This document shows, piece after piece, positions 1-8,629 of a stretch of 64,000 bases of DNA (positions are counted from its first letter, which is position 1; every line of letters begins with the position of its first letter). The stretch comes from Polaribacter sp. SA4-10 (GTDB lineage Bacteria; Bacteroidota; Bacteroidia; Flavobacteriales; Flavobacteriaceae). The notes under the pieces are model-generated. The model made no database searches. It saw only the letters and a list, made by a program, of their open reading frames with translations, and was not told the DNA's origin. The position numbers and the translations under genes were made by a program. The stretch is taken from positions 1,456,001-1,520,000 of the forward strand of contig NZ_CP019331.1 of NCBI RefSeq assembly GCF_002163835.1, given 5' to 3'.

Positions 1-526
1 AATTAAATTCCTCTTCAAATTTTTCAGCAATTCTTTTTGGCATTTGATTGTAAAAATAATCGATCAATAATTTTTTACCAAAATAATTACCACTTGCTTC
101 GTCCATTAAAATATACCCTAAAGAAGGAACTAAGGTTTCAATATTTTCACCATCAAAATAGCAGCTATTAGATCCAGTACCTAAAATACAAACTAACGCA
201 GGTTTACTTTCTGAAGCAGCATAAACAGCAGCTAATAAATCTTCTGAAACAACAACTTTAGCATTTACAAAAATAGACTCTAAAATATTCTTTAAAATTT
301 CAGTAGGTTTTGGTGTACCACAACCAGCTCCATAGAAATGAATCTCTTCTACTTCATCCTTTATATTAATAAGCTGAAACATATTAATAATTCTGTTGTA
401 CAATTCTTCTTGAGGAACAACAGCTGGGTTTAAGCCTAAAGTTCTTTCTCTAAAGACTTCATTTTTATCACCATCAATTGCAATCCAATCTGCTTTGGTA
501 GAACCACCATCTGCTATTAAAATCAT
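1..526 (-). CDS. BadF/BadG-type N-acetylglucosamine kinase-like protein (3' end outside window)
   Basis: Partial gene: the ATG lies at 524-526 and 175 codons are readable before the window edge removes the C-terminus. The N-terminus MILIADGGSTKADW is the first phosphate-binding loop of the ASKHA sugar-kinase fold as found in the BadF/BadG/BcrA family, and GTGSNS near residue 117 is the second phosphate loop. EEVHFYGAGCG-like residues lie between them. Family members of this type in Bacteroidota phosphorylate N-acetylglucosamine, a cell-wall recycling or chitin-derived amino sugar; the substrate is inferred from family only. A good promoter lies directly upstream (544-574), so it is probably the first gene of its own transcript, divergent from the phosphatase gene at 683. 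Confidence 0.8.
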   Translation of the reverse strand, partial: MILIADGGSTKADWIAIDGDKNEVFRERTLGLNPAVVPQEELYNRIINMFQLINIKDEVEEIHFYGAGCGTPKPTEILKNILESIFVNAKVVVSEDLLAAVYAASESKPALVCILGTGSNSCYFDGENIETLVPSLGYILMDEASGNYFGKKLLIDYFYNQMPKRIAEKFEEEFN

Positions 527-543
527 AATTATATTATTTTAAC

Positions 544-574
544 CAAATATATTACAAGTAAATTGCATACACAA
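544..574 (-). promoter_or_regulatory. Putative Bacteroidota promoter of the BadF-type kinase gene
   Basis: On the minus strand the -7 element TATATTTG (complement of 544-551) fits TAnnTTTG, and a TTG -33 element (complement of 572-574) lies 20 bases upstream. It sits 18 bases before the kinase ATG. Prediction by motif and spacing only. Confidence 0.5.
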
Positions 575-616
575 TAGACTTTTGAACTTCAATCGTTTTC
601 GTAAATGTTAATTTAT

Positions 617-644
617 TTTGAAGATTGAAATGGGGTTACTTTTG
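617..644 (+). promoter_or_regulatory. Possible promoter of the CpsB-like phosphatase gene
   Basis: TTTG at 617-620 and TACTTTTG (TAnnTTTG form) at 637-644, with a 16-base spacer that is slightly short for the group. A second TAGATTTG at 659-666 has no well-placed -33 element. Either would start transcription shortly before the ATG at 683. Confidence 0.35.
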
Positions 645-682
645 AGGTTAAAAAATTGTAGATTTGCAGCAAAATACTCCAA

Positions 683-1420
683 ATGATTTTTTTTAAGAAA
701 AAGGAAATACCCCTTATAGATTTTTTTCCAGAAGGTTTTGTAGACATACATTCTCATTTACTTCCTGGAATTGATGATGGTGCAAAAAACTTAAATGATT
801 CGATAGAATTAATCACAAAAATGCGCTCTTATGGAATAAAAAACTTCATAACAACTCCTCATGTTTTAGGTAATGTGTACCCAAACTCTAGTGAAACAAT
901 AAAAAATAAATTAGAAGAAGTAAAAAAAGAGTTGCTTAAAAGAAATATTAATGATATTTCAATAAGAGCTGCAGCTGAATACATGATGGATGAGCAATTT
1001 TCTGAACGTTTAGAAAAAGAGGATATCCTTACTTTAAAAGACAACTATATTCTTGTAGAAATGTCTTACTTTAATGCTCCTATAAATTTATATGAGCTTT
1101 TATTTGAAATCCAACTAAAAGGCTACAAACCTGTTTTAGCACACCCAGAGCGTTATAACTTTTACCACAATGATTATGAGAACTATTATAAGTTAAAAAA
1201 ACATGGATGCTTATTTCAGTTAAATTTATTATCATTAACAGAACAATATGGAAAAGGTGTACAGCAAATTTCTAAAAAACTTTTAAAAGAAAATATATAT
1301 GATTTTGTTGGTACTGACACCCATCATCATAATCATTTAGCTCTTTTAAACAAGGTTGGAACTAAAAAGAATTTAGAAAAAATTAACCACCTCTTAGATA
1401 ATAATAAAAAGTTCATATAA
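683..1420 (+). CDS. CpsB/YwqE-type PHP-domain protein-tyrosine phosphatase
   Basis: A 245-residue protein of the manganese-dependent PHP phosphatase family (CpsB, Wzb-equivalent of Gram-positives, YwqE). Visible metal-ligand motifs are DIHSHLLPGIDDG at residues 21-33, TTPHV near 58, a conserved glutamate in AAEYMMDEQF, LAHPERY near 155 and GTDTHHHNH near 215. Length matches the family. These enzymes remove phosphate from tyrosines of the Wzc-type autokinase. The kinase (wzc) lies immediately downstream on the opposite strand and shares its terminator, so this is very likely its cognate phosphatase, although it is not in the same operon. It acts in the cytoplasm on the Wzc tyrosine tail (inference from family and context). 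Confidence 0.88.
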   Translation: MIFFKKKEIPLIDFFPEGFVDIHSHLLPGIDDGAKNLNDSIELITKMRSYGIKNFITTPHVLGNVYPNSSETIKNKLEEVKKELLKRNINDISIRAAAEYMMDEQFSERLEKEDILTLKDNYILVEMSYFNAPINLYELLFEIQLKGYKPVLAHPERYNFYHNDYENYYKLKKHGCLFQLNLLSLTEQYGKGVQQISKKLLKENIYDFVGTDTHHHNHLALLNKVGTKKNLEKINHLLDNNKKFI

Positions 1421-1450
1421 AATAAAAGCATCCATTTGGATGCTTTTATT
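1421..1450. terminator. Bidirectional intrinsic terminator between the phosphatase gene and wzc
   Basis: A perfect 13-bp stem (1421-1433 with 1438-1450) and a 4-base ATTT loop; A/T tracts on each side let it act on both strands. It begins directly after the phosphatase stop codon and ends directly before the complement of the wzc stop codon. Confidence 0.9.
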
Positions 1451-3844
1451 TTAACTTAAAATTCTTTTATACCATGGTTTTTTAACCTCATCTATGTAGC
1501 CATTTCCATAGCCATAGCCATAGCCATAGCCATAGCCATAGCCATAGCCATAACCATAACCTTTTGTCGTGTCAGTATCATTCAAAACAATAGCAATATT
1601 TGGTAATTTTTTCTCATCATATAATGTTTGAACAACATTTAACATCCGTTTATCCAAATAATTGGCTCTTGTAACATACACAAACATATCTGCATACTTA
1701 GCTATTAACAAAGTATCGGTAACTAAGTTTACAGGTGCAGTATCAACGATAATAAAATCATATTCCTTTTTTACTTCATCAAATAACTCTTTAATTTTAA
1801 CGCTCAATAATAACTCTGCAGGATTTGGAGGAATAACACCAGATGCAATAATATCTAATCCTTTAATCTCAGGAATCGAAAATTTAACATCATTCAAAGA
1901 AATATTTTCATTGGTTATAAAATTTGTGATTCCTTTTCGTTCAGGAATACCTAAATATTCAGTAACCTTTGGAGCTCTAAGATCCATACCTAATAATAAA
2001 ACTTTTTTGTTAGATAAAGAAAGAGCTGCGGCAAGGTTAATTGAGGTAAATGATTTCCCTTCCCCACTTGTAGTAGAGGTAATAAATATTGTCTTACCTA
2101 AATCATTATTAGGTAACATAAAATCTAAGTTAGTTCTTATTAAACGAAAAGCCTCTGCAGTACCTGTTCTAGAATCGCCTCCAATAATAACTTTATCATT
2201 TCCTTCAGAATGCGGTATATCTCCTATAAAAGGTATTGTTGTTAAATCTTCAATATCTTTTCTAGAATGAATTTTGGTATCTAAAAGGTTTTTAAGATAA
2301 ATAATAATAAAAGGAATTAATAGCCCAATTAATAGTGCCCCTACATAAACCATTTTCTTTTTGGGCGATATTGCCCCCCCTGAACTGTAAGCGAAATCTA
2401 TAATTTTTGCATTTGGCACTGTAATGGCCAAAGAAATAGCCGTTTCTTCTTTCTTCTTTAAAAGATATGAATAGAGACCAGATATAATTTCTTGTTGCCT
2501 AGCAATATCAATAAAACCTCTTTCTAAAATTGGTATTAATGAAACCTTAGAAGATACTTTAGATGCTTCTTCTTTTAATTGACTCAACTGAGATTTTAAT
2601 GAGTACCCTAAATTTGAAATACTTCTTTTCAGGTTTTCTTTTACTGAAATTATTTCCCTTGTATATTCAAGTAATAAAGGGTTTTTATTTCCAGCACTTA
2701 AACTTAATCTATTCTTTTTATTTACTAAATCATTGTATATTGCTATAGATTGAGAAATCGCTTCATCTGAAAACCCTAAATTTTGTGGAAGAATTTCATA
2801 TTTTTCATACTGCTTATTAAGACTCTCACCAATCCAATTAATTAAATTTAATTGCGTCTCTAATTCAAGGATCTTTTCATTATTAATTGAAGCTTTTGCC
2901 AAAGCTAACTCGCCTTCAATAGATAAACCAGTAATATTATTCTTGTTTTTATAATTTTTAACATCATCTTGAATTTTTTCTAAATCCAAACCAATTTTAA
3001 CAAGCCTATCATCAATAAATTCTTTTGTCTTTTTAGAAACCTCACTCTTATCATTAATCGCATCAATATTATATTGCCTAACTAATTCATTCAAGATATC
3101 TTCTGCTTTTTCTCTTACAGGATGATTTATAGACAATCTTAAAACACTCGATTGTTTACTAACAGCACTAATATTAATATCCGAATACCTAGATATTGTA
3201 TTCGATTTATTTGCTATATTAACAAAAATAGTAAAGTTATTCTTTTCATTAAAATGTTTAGTTTTAACAACTTTAAAAACGCCCACATTTGATGTTAACA
3301 ACTCATCAAAATTATAGGCCGTTATAAACTCATTATTAAAATTTTTAATTTCAAATTTATCCTTCGAAAGGAAAGACACTACAAAAGAAGTATCCTTATT
3401 TTGCTGAATTAAATTTCTTGAGATAAAATTAATTTTTATAGGGTTGTCTTTATATATTTCTGTTTTTTTTACTCTGCCCTCAACAGAATAGGTAGTAAAT
3501 AAATCTAATGCATCTACAACTGCACCAATTATTTTTCTTGATTTTATGATTTCAATTTCATTATCTGGATTATTACTAGAACTTCCACCTATTATTCCTA
3601 AATCCTTAAAAGCTTCTAATTCTTTAGAAATCCCAGACTTTTGGTTATCCTTAATCATAATAGTAGTCGTTGCACTATATTGAGGAGTCGTATACCTTAA
3701 ATAGGTATAGGCAACAATTAATGCCAATATTATTCCTAATAAAAACCATTTCCTGTATAAAAGATACTTTTCAACCTCTTCTCTAATATTTAGAGCATCG
3801 TTATCCATTCTATTTGTAACACTATTTTCTTTGTTCATTTGCAT
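1451..3844 (-). CDS. wzc: Wzc-type polysaccharide co-polymerase / tyrosine autokinase
   Basis: A 797-residue inner-membrane protein that controls chain length and export of the polysaccharide. The N-terminus has a membrane segment (about residues 33-52) and the Wzz domain; a long coiled-coil periplasmic part follows, then a second membrane segment (about 505-525) and a BY-kinase domain. In the kinase, Walker A is TSGEGKS near 595, Walker A' is LGMDLRAP near 618, and Walker B is FIIVDTAP near 702. The C-terminus is an autophosphorylation tail of nine Gly-Tyr pairs, then Gly-Asn-Gly-Tyr, plus a Tyr in PWYKR. The Gly-Tyr run is encoded by a perfect DNA repeat (separate entry). The gene follows wza by 3 bases and is the last gene of the locus, ending at the shared terminator. 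Confidence 0.95.
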   Translation of the reverse strand: MQMNKENSVTNRMDNDALNIREEVEKYLLYRKWFLLGIILALIVAYTYLRYTTPQYSATTTIMIKDNQKSGISKELEAFKDLGIIGGSSSNNPDNEIEIIKSRKIIGAVVDALDLFTTYSVEGRVKKTEIYKDNPIKINFISRNLIQQNKDTSFVVSFLSKDKFEIKNFNNEFITAYNFDELLTSNVGVFKVVKTKHFNEKNNFTIFVNIANKSNTISRYSDINISAVSKQSSVLRLSINHPVREKAEDILNELVRQYNIDAINDKSEVSKKTKEFIDDRLVKIGLDLEKIQDDVKNYKNKNNITGLSIEGELALAKASINNEKILELETQLNLINWIGESLNKQYEKYEILPQNLGFSDEAISQSIAIYNDLVNKKNRLSLSAGNKNPLLLEYTREIISVKENLKRSISNLGYSLKSQLSQLKEEASKVSSKVSLIPILERGFIDIARQQEIISGLYSYLLKKKEETAISLAITVPNAKIIDFAYSSGGAISPKKKMVYVGALLIGLLIPFIIIYLKNLLDTKIHSRKDIEDLTTIPFIGDIPHSEGNDKVIIGGDSRTGTAEAFRLIRTNLDFMLPNNDLGKTIFITSTTSGEGKSFTSINLAAALSLSNKKVLLLGMDLRAPKVTEYLGIPERKGITNFITNENISLNDVKFSIPEIKGLDIIASGVIPPNPAELLLSVKIKELFDEVKKEYDFIIVDTAPVNLVTDTLLIAKYADMFVYVTRANYLDKRMLNVVQTLYDEKKLPNIAIVLNDTDTTKGYGYGYGYGYGYGYGYGYGNGYIDEVKKPWYKRILS
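1508..1561. repeat. Hexanucleotide tandem repeat inside wzc (Tyr-Gly tail)
   Basis: Seven exact copies of ATAGCC (1508-1549) followed by two ATAACC copies (1550-1561). On the coding strand each unit reads GGC TAT or GGT TAT, Gly-Tyr. A change in copy number would keep the reading frame and change the number of tail tyrosines by one per unit. Confidence 0.97.
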
Positions 3845-3847
3845 ATC

Positions 3848-4606
3848 TTATCTTACTATAATAGCAATTAATCCAATTAATATTCCCGTAACCGAAATAA
3901 CCAAACCTGTATTTGAATTACTAGAAGCTGACTGTATTTTTGCATAATTTTGTTCTACATAAATGACATCATTCTGCTGTAAATAAAAAACGGGTGAAGT
4001 ATTAATGCTATTAGATAGTAAATCAACTCTATATTGTGTTTTCTTTTTATTTTCTTCTCGCTGTACCAAAACATTATTTCTTTGCGCTGAGAGATTTAAA
4101 TCTCCTGCTAGTGCGATAGCATCTAGTATAGATATTCTTTCATTAGGAATGGTATAACTTCCTGGCTTAAGAACATCACCCAAAATAGATATTTTAAAAT
4201 TAGCAATTGTTATAATTACTCTTGGTTTTTTCACATAATCAGGATCTAAACTCCTCTTAAACAAGGCTATTGCTTCATCTCTAGATAAACCGCCTATTTT
4301 TATTTTCCCAAGGATAGGAAAATCAATTTCTCCTTTATTATCGATTAAATAACTTTGTTGCTGACCAGTACCATCAAATAAAGCGGTAGATAAATTAAAA
4401 TCTTTAACGGCTTCAATCTCTTTTGCTGAAATAGTAATATTCAATAAATCATCTGGCTTAAAGACCGTTTTATAACTATTTGAAACTTTTTCTTGATTGA
4501 TTTCATCATTTTGAAAATAGATGATGTCTTTCTTTGAAACACAAGAGTTAGATAATAATATAAATAGTATACCAAGTATAGTAATACCTAAATGATTTTC
4601 TTTCAT
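3848..4606 (-). CDS. wza: Wza-like outer-membrane polysaccharide export lipoprotein
   Basis: A 252-residue polysaccharide export (Poly_export/SLBB) protein. The N-terminus has a lipoprotein signal with lipobox LSNSC at about residues 18-22. The export domain starts at FKPDDLLNITISAKE (about 50) and continues through YLIDNKGEIDFPILGKIKIGG; a SLBB-like segment follows around ISILGDVLKPGSYTIP. A C-terminal hydrophobic helix (about 230-251) replaces the amphipathic helix of E. coli Wza, a common form in Bacteroidota. It forms the outer-membrane channel that works with Wzc. Wzc starts 3 bases downstream. A poly-T run and a possible promoter lie before the gene, so wza-wzc may also be transcribed on their own. 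Confidence 0.92.
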   Translation of the reverse strand: MKENHLGITILGILFILLSNSCVSKKDIIYFQNDEINQEKVSNSYKTVFKPDDLLNITISAKEIEAVKDFNLSTALFDGTGQQQSYLIDNKGEIDFPILGKIKIGGLSRDEAIALFKRSLDPDYVKKPRVIITIANFKISILGDVLKPGSYTIPNERISILDAIALAGDLNLSAQRNNVLVQREENKKKTQYRVDLLSNSINTSPVFYLQQNDVIYVEQNYAKIQSASSNSNTGLVISVTGILIGLIAIIVR

Positions 4607-4623
4607 TAGTTTTTTTTTTTTTG

Positions 4624-4631
4624 CAAAAGTA
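4624..4631 (-). promoter_or_regulatory. Possible -7 element upstream of wza
   Basis: TACTTTTG on the minus strand matches TAnnTTTG and lies 18 bases before the wza start, but no TTG is found at the expected distance upstream. It could be a weak internal promoter; evidence is thin. Confidence 0.25.
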
Positions 4632-4651
4632 GTAATTTAATTTATAAGCCT

Positions 4652-6544
4652 TTAATTAATATCTAATTTTTCAAAAACTGAATTATTTGAGATATATTCT
4701 GGAACAAGCTTCTTTATCTGTTGTACAATTTCATTGCTAGACAAATCTAGATCAATTACATTGAGCTGATTTATTTTATTTTGAACAAATAAATCATCTA
4801 TATTTTGAGACTTAGCAATCATAATTTTTTCATGATATGTTTTAATCGTATTCTCTCCACTTGCAAGTAGCTCTTCATATAGCTTCTCACCGGGTCTTAA
4901 TCCTGTTATTTTTATATTAATATCTTCTGGGTATTTCAATCCTGAAAGAGAAATCATTCTTTTTGCCATATTAAAAATCTTTACTGATTTCCCCATATCA
5001 AAAATATAGATTTCACCACCAACGCCCATAGTACCAGCCTCCAATACTAAACTACATGCTTCAGGAATCGTCATAAAATATCTAGTGATATCTTTATGTG
5101 TTACTGTTAAGGGCCCACCTTTTTCAATCTGTTTTTTAAATAACGGAATTACAGAACCATTAGATCCTAGTACATTTCCAAATCTAGTAATTGTAAACTT
5201 CGTATTATTTGTATCTTTACTTAAACAACTTATATACATTTCGGCAACTCTTTTAGTTGCTCCCATTACATTTGTTGGGTTCACAGCTTTATCTGTAGAA
5301 ACCATTACAAATCTTTCTACATGATAAGCTACTGATAAATCAGCAATATTTTTTGTTCCCAAAACATTAATTTTAACGGCTTCATAAGGGCTCTCTTCCA
5401 TTAAAGGAACATGTTTATACGCAGCAGCATGAAAGACTTTTTGAGGCTTGTATTTTTCAAAAATTGCTGTCATTCGCTTTTTATCTCTAACATCTGCAAT
5501 AATTGCAACAAAATTATCCTTATCATTCTGAATTAACTCTTGTTGTAAATCATATAAGGGTGATTCTGCCTGATCAATTAAAACCAATAGCTTTATGTTA
5601 TAGGAAACTAATTGCCTAGAAATTTCACTCCCAATAGACCCCGCAGCTCCAGTAACAAATATAACTTTGTCTATAACTTCTCTTTCAACTATTGGGTTTG
5701 CTATAGAAATTTGATTCCTATCCAATAAATCATCAATATTTATTTGTTTTATTTGATTTGCTTTTAAATCGCCGCCCATCCACTTCGTTAGTGGTGGCAC
5801 TATTTTTACTTCCACATCTAACTTTAATAGTGTATCTGTTATTTCTAAAAGTCTGTTTGGTTTAATATTTTGTATCGATATTATAACTTCATCAATATTA
5901 TTTTTCGATATAAACTCTTTATCTATTTTTGATGAATCATAAATTTTAATCCGATCTATTTTTTTATTTATTTTGCTTGGGTTGTCATCAATAAATCCAT
6001 AGATCTCATAACTATTATTTGTATCTCTATTTAATGCTCCATATGTAATTATTCCTGAATCTCCTGCACCATATATTAATGCATTTGTAATTGTTTTTAA
6101 ATCTGTAAAGATTACTTCATAAAAAGCTTTAAACAAAAACCTACTAAAGATTAATAATAGTGCATTCAGTAAATAATGTATTAATATAATAGATATTGGA
6201 ATCGTAAATAATTCAGATACTTTAAATACCCTATTTAGTAAAACGATTAAGATGCTTAACCCTGCTAAAAGTGTTGAAGCCAAAAAAACATTAAAAGCAT
6301 CCCTGGTTCCGGTGTGTCTAATAATCCCCTTATAAGAACCAACTATTAAAAAACTAACTAATGAAATTACTATTAATACGGGTATTTGATTCAACAATCT
6401 TTCCGAATCAAAATTTAAAGATAAATTAAATCGAATTAAATAAGCAAATACAAATGAAACAAGCACTAAACATACATCTATAAACAGAACAAGCCATTTA
6501 GAGGTATATTTATTGAAGTTTTCTAAAAAAAATCTTTTAAACAT
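4652..6544 (-). CDS. WbpM/PglF/CapD-type UDP-HexNAc 4,6-dehydratase (membrane-bound)
   Basis: A 630-residue membrane enzyme. Four hydrophobic helices occupy about residues 15-145, then a first nucleotide-binding fold with GAGDSG near 160, and the catalytic SDR domain with TGAAGSIGSE near 298. The active site is STDKAVNPTNVMGATKR: this family carries Met where other SDRs have the catalytic Tyr, and that Met is present. Length agrees with WbpM (about 660). It converts UDP-GlcNAc to UDP-4-keto-6-deoxy-GlcNAc. The product could be used by the aminotransferase directly upstream (bacillosamine-type route) or by the WbpV-like reductase at 8630 (QuiNAc route). The order WbpV, WbpL, aminotransferase, WbpM supports a role in making the first sugar of the repeat unit. 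Confidence 0.92.
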   Translation of the reverse strand: MFKRFFLENFNKYTSKWLVLFIDVCLVLVSFVFAYLIRFNLSLNFDSERLLNQIPVLIVISLVSFLIVGSYKGIIRHTGTRDAFNVFLASTLLAGLSILIVLLNRVFKVSELFTIPISIILIHYLLNALLLIFSRFLFKAFYEVIFTDLKTITNALIYGAGDSGIITYGALNRDTNNSYEIYGFIDDNPSKINKKIDRIKIYDSSKIDKEFISKNNIDEVIISIQNIKPNRLLEITDTLLKLDVEVKIVPPLTKWMGGDLKANQIKQINIDDLLDRNQISIANPIVEREVIDKVIFVTGAAGSIGSEISRQLVSYNIKLLVLIDQAESPLYDLQQELIQNDKDNFVAIIADVRDKKRMTAIFEKYKPQKVFHAAAYKHVPLMEESPYEAVKINVLGTKNIADLSVAYHVERFVMVSTDKAVNPTNVMGATKRVAEMYISCLSKDTNNTKFTITRFGNVLGSNGSVIPLFKKQIEKGGPLTVTHKDITRYFMTIPEACSLVLEAGTMGVGGEIYIFDMGKSVKIFNMAKRMISLSGLKYPEDINIKITGLRPGEKLYEELLASGENTIKTYHEKIMIAKSQNIDDLFVQNKINQLNVIDLDLSSNEIVQQIKKLVPEYISNNSVFEKLDIN

Positions 6545-6569
6545 ATATTAAAAAATATAGAAAGGCAAT

Positions 6570-7670
6570 TTACAACAATTTATTTACTGAACCCTTAATT
6601 CTTTCTTTATCATAATCCGTTAAATTAGATCCTGACGGTAAACATAATCCTTTTTCAAATAAATTTTCAGAAACAGATTCGCCATAATAACTACAACCTC
6701 TAAAGACAGGCTGTAAATGCATTGGTTTCCAAAGCTGTCTTGATTCTATATTATCTTTAAGCAATTGCAATCTCAGATTTTCACAAGAAAACCTCACTAA
6801 TTCTTCATTTATTAAAACACAAGTGAACCAATGGTTAGAAAAGTAGTCTTGATTTGGTTCTTTATGAAGCGTAATACCTTCTATATTTTTAAACAGTTCT
6901 GAATAAAACAAATGAATTTGTCGTCGACAAAAAATATATTTTTCTATATTTTTTAACTCAGATAAACCAACAGAAGCTGATAGTTTACTCATCCTATAAT
7001 TATACCCAATTTCGGAATGTTGATAATAAGTGTATTCTTCTTTTGCTTGAGTTGCTAAGTATATTGCGCTATTTTTCTCTTCTTCACTTTTACAAATTAA
7101 AACACCACCACCAAATGTGGTTAAAATTTTATTTTCGTTAAATGAGATAATACCAAAATCTCCAAAAGTGCCACATTTTTGTTTTTTGTAAGTAGAACCT
7201 AAAGCACTTGCAGCATCTTCAATTAACTTTATATCATAAAACTTGGCAATAGAGACAATAGCTTCTATCTTAGAAGGCATTCCGTAATTACTATTTATAA
7301 CGATTGCTTTTGGCTTCTTTCTTTGAGAAATACAGTTTTTAATAGCTTGCTCTAACAATAATGGGCACATACTCCATGTATCATTTTCACTATCAATAAA
7401 AATAGGTTTTGCTCCTTGATATAAAATTGGGTTTGCTGTTGCTACAAAAGTAAAACTTTGGCAAATAACTACATCCTCTTTTTGCACTCCTGCTAAAATT
7501 AATGCTAAATGGATTGCAGCTGTTCCAGAATTTAATGCTACTACTTTTTTGTTAAAACCAATATATTTCTCTAAAGCAACTTCAAAATTTAAAACGCTAT
7601 TCTCATTAAAAGAAACAGTATCTAATACTTCCTCTAAATCTGGTTTTGATAAATAGATCTTAGCTCTCAA
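6570..7670 (-). CDS. DegT/DnrJ/EryC1/StrS family PLP-dependent sugar aminotransferase
   Basis: A 366-residue aminotransferase of the sugar-nucleotide type. The PLP lysine is in SFNENKILTTFGGG (about residue 180), with IEDAASALGS ahead of it; SGTAAIHLAL near 50 binds the cofactor phosphate. It resembles PglE/LegC-type enzymes that aminate UDP-4-keto-6-deoxy-HexNAc, and the dehydratase that makes that substrate is the next gene downstream, 25 bases away. A UDP-4-amino-4,6-dideoxy-HexNAc product is therefore likely. No acetyltransferase of the PglD type follows, so N-acylation of the new amine would need the hexapeptide protein at 16698 or an enzyme outside the window. Confidence 0.85.
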   Translation of the reverse strand: MRAKIYLSKPDLEEVLDTVSFNENSVLNFEVALEKYIGFNKKVVALNSGTAAIHLALILAGVQKEDVVICQSFTFVATANPILYQGAKPIFIDSENDTWSMCPLLLEQAIKNCISQRKKPKAIVINSNYGMPSKIEAIVSIAKFYDIKLIEDAASALGSTYKKQKCGTFGDFGIISFNENKILTTFGGGVLICKSEEEKNSAIYLATQAKEEYTYYQHSEIGYNYRMSKLSASVGLSELKNIEKYIFCRRQIHLFYSELFKNIEGITLHKEPNQDYFSNHWFTCVLINEELVRFSCENLRLQLLKDNIESRQLWKPMHLQPVFRGCSYYGESVSENLFEKGLCLPSGSNLTDYDKERIKGSVNKLL

Positions 7671-7675
7671 AATAT

Positions 7676-8626
7676 TTAATTTCTTACTTTTAACTTTTGA
7701 AATATAAATATATACAACAGAATGAAAAAAGAAATAATAGTTATTAAAATTAAAAATTGAGTTTGCAATTCTAATTGATATGTTTTATAGAGAATCGCAT
7801 TCATTAATAACTGAATTATAGTGTAAATAAGTGACACTTTTAAATGCGACATCTTTTTGATATCTACTAATTTTTGATAGATATGATGTCTATGAGCATC
7901 AAAAACACTTTCATTTGTATAAAATATTCGATATAACAGTGTGTTTCCGCCATCTGCACCGTAAACGATAATAGCTAAAATAATTAATGGTGATTTTAAT
8001 ACTACAGCAAAATATAAGCCTATAAAAAAGACCAGAACACCAAGGGCAACACTACCAATATCTCCTGCAAAAAAAATGGCTTTTTTTCTGAAATTATAAA
8101 AACCAAAGACAATGAGTGAAATTAAACTATAAACAATCAAATCTGGATTTATAATTTCTTCATTTAAATTTATAAAATAAAAAACGAATAGCACTGCAAT
8201 AGAATACAAACCAGTAATTCCGTTGACGCCATCCATAAAATTAAATAAATTGATCGTCCCAATACCTAAAATTAAGTAAAACAAAGACAACGCTTCAATG
8301 GGAACACCTACTTGATACAAAACCAGTACCACAGCTAATAATTGAAAAGGAAATCTAACTTTAGAAGTTAATGTATACATATCATCTAAAAAACTAATAA
8401 CAGAAATTAAAAAAACACCTAAAACAAAATATGTATATTGATAATCATTAAAAAAAAAGAATAACAAAATAGCGATAGGGAAAATAATACCTCCGCCTCT
8501 AACTGTAATTTTAGTATGTGAGCTTCTTTCATTGGGTTTGTCTATTATTTTAAATTTTATAGCTAACTTTAAATATAAAAAAGAAAGAACAGCCAAAATA
8601 ATTGAAACAATAATATAAATTTTCAT
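7676..8626 (-). CDS. WecA/WbpL-like undecaprenyl-phosphate sugar-1-phosphate transferase
   Basis: A 316-residue polytopic membrane protein of the MraY/WecA family (GT4-type phosphoglycosyl transferase). Family signatures are DDMYTL near residue 82, NFMDGVNGITG near 130, the catalytic-loop FAGDIGSVALG near 187 and the HRHHIYQ cytoplasmic loop near 245; about ten hydrophobic helices are visible. It links the first sugar phosphate to undecaprenyl phosphate on the inner face of the membrane and so starts repeat-unit assembly. It follows a WbpV-like reductase by 3 bases, as in Pseudomonas wbpV-wbpL-wbpM, which suggests a QuiNAc or FucNAc starter instead of GlcNAc (inference). Confidence 0.92.
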   Translation of the reverse strand: MKIYIIVSIILAVLSFLYLKLAIKFKIIDKPNERSSHTKITVRGGGIIFPIAILLFFFFNDYQYTYFVLGVFLISVISFLDDMYTLTSKVRFPFQLLAVVLVLYQVGVPIEALSLFYLILGIGTINLFNFMDGVNGITGLYSIAVLFVFYFINLNEEIINPDLIVYSLISLIVFGFYNFRKKAIFFAGDIGSVALGVLVFFIGLYFAVVLKSPLIILAIIVYGADGGNTLLYRIFYTNESVFDAHRHHIYQKLVDIKKMSHLKVSLIYTIIQLLMNAILYKTYQLELQTQFLILITIISFFILLYIFIFQKLKVRN

Positions 8627-8629
8627 AGT

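Noticed and set aside
1662..2270. 202-codon open frame on the plus strand inside wzc
   Set aside because: It lies antisense to a well-conserved kinase domain, has no family resemblance and is a by-product of codon bias.
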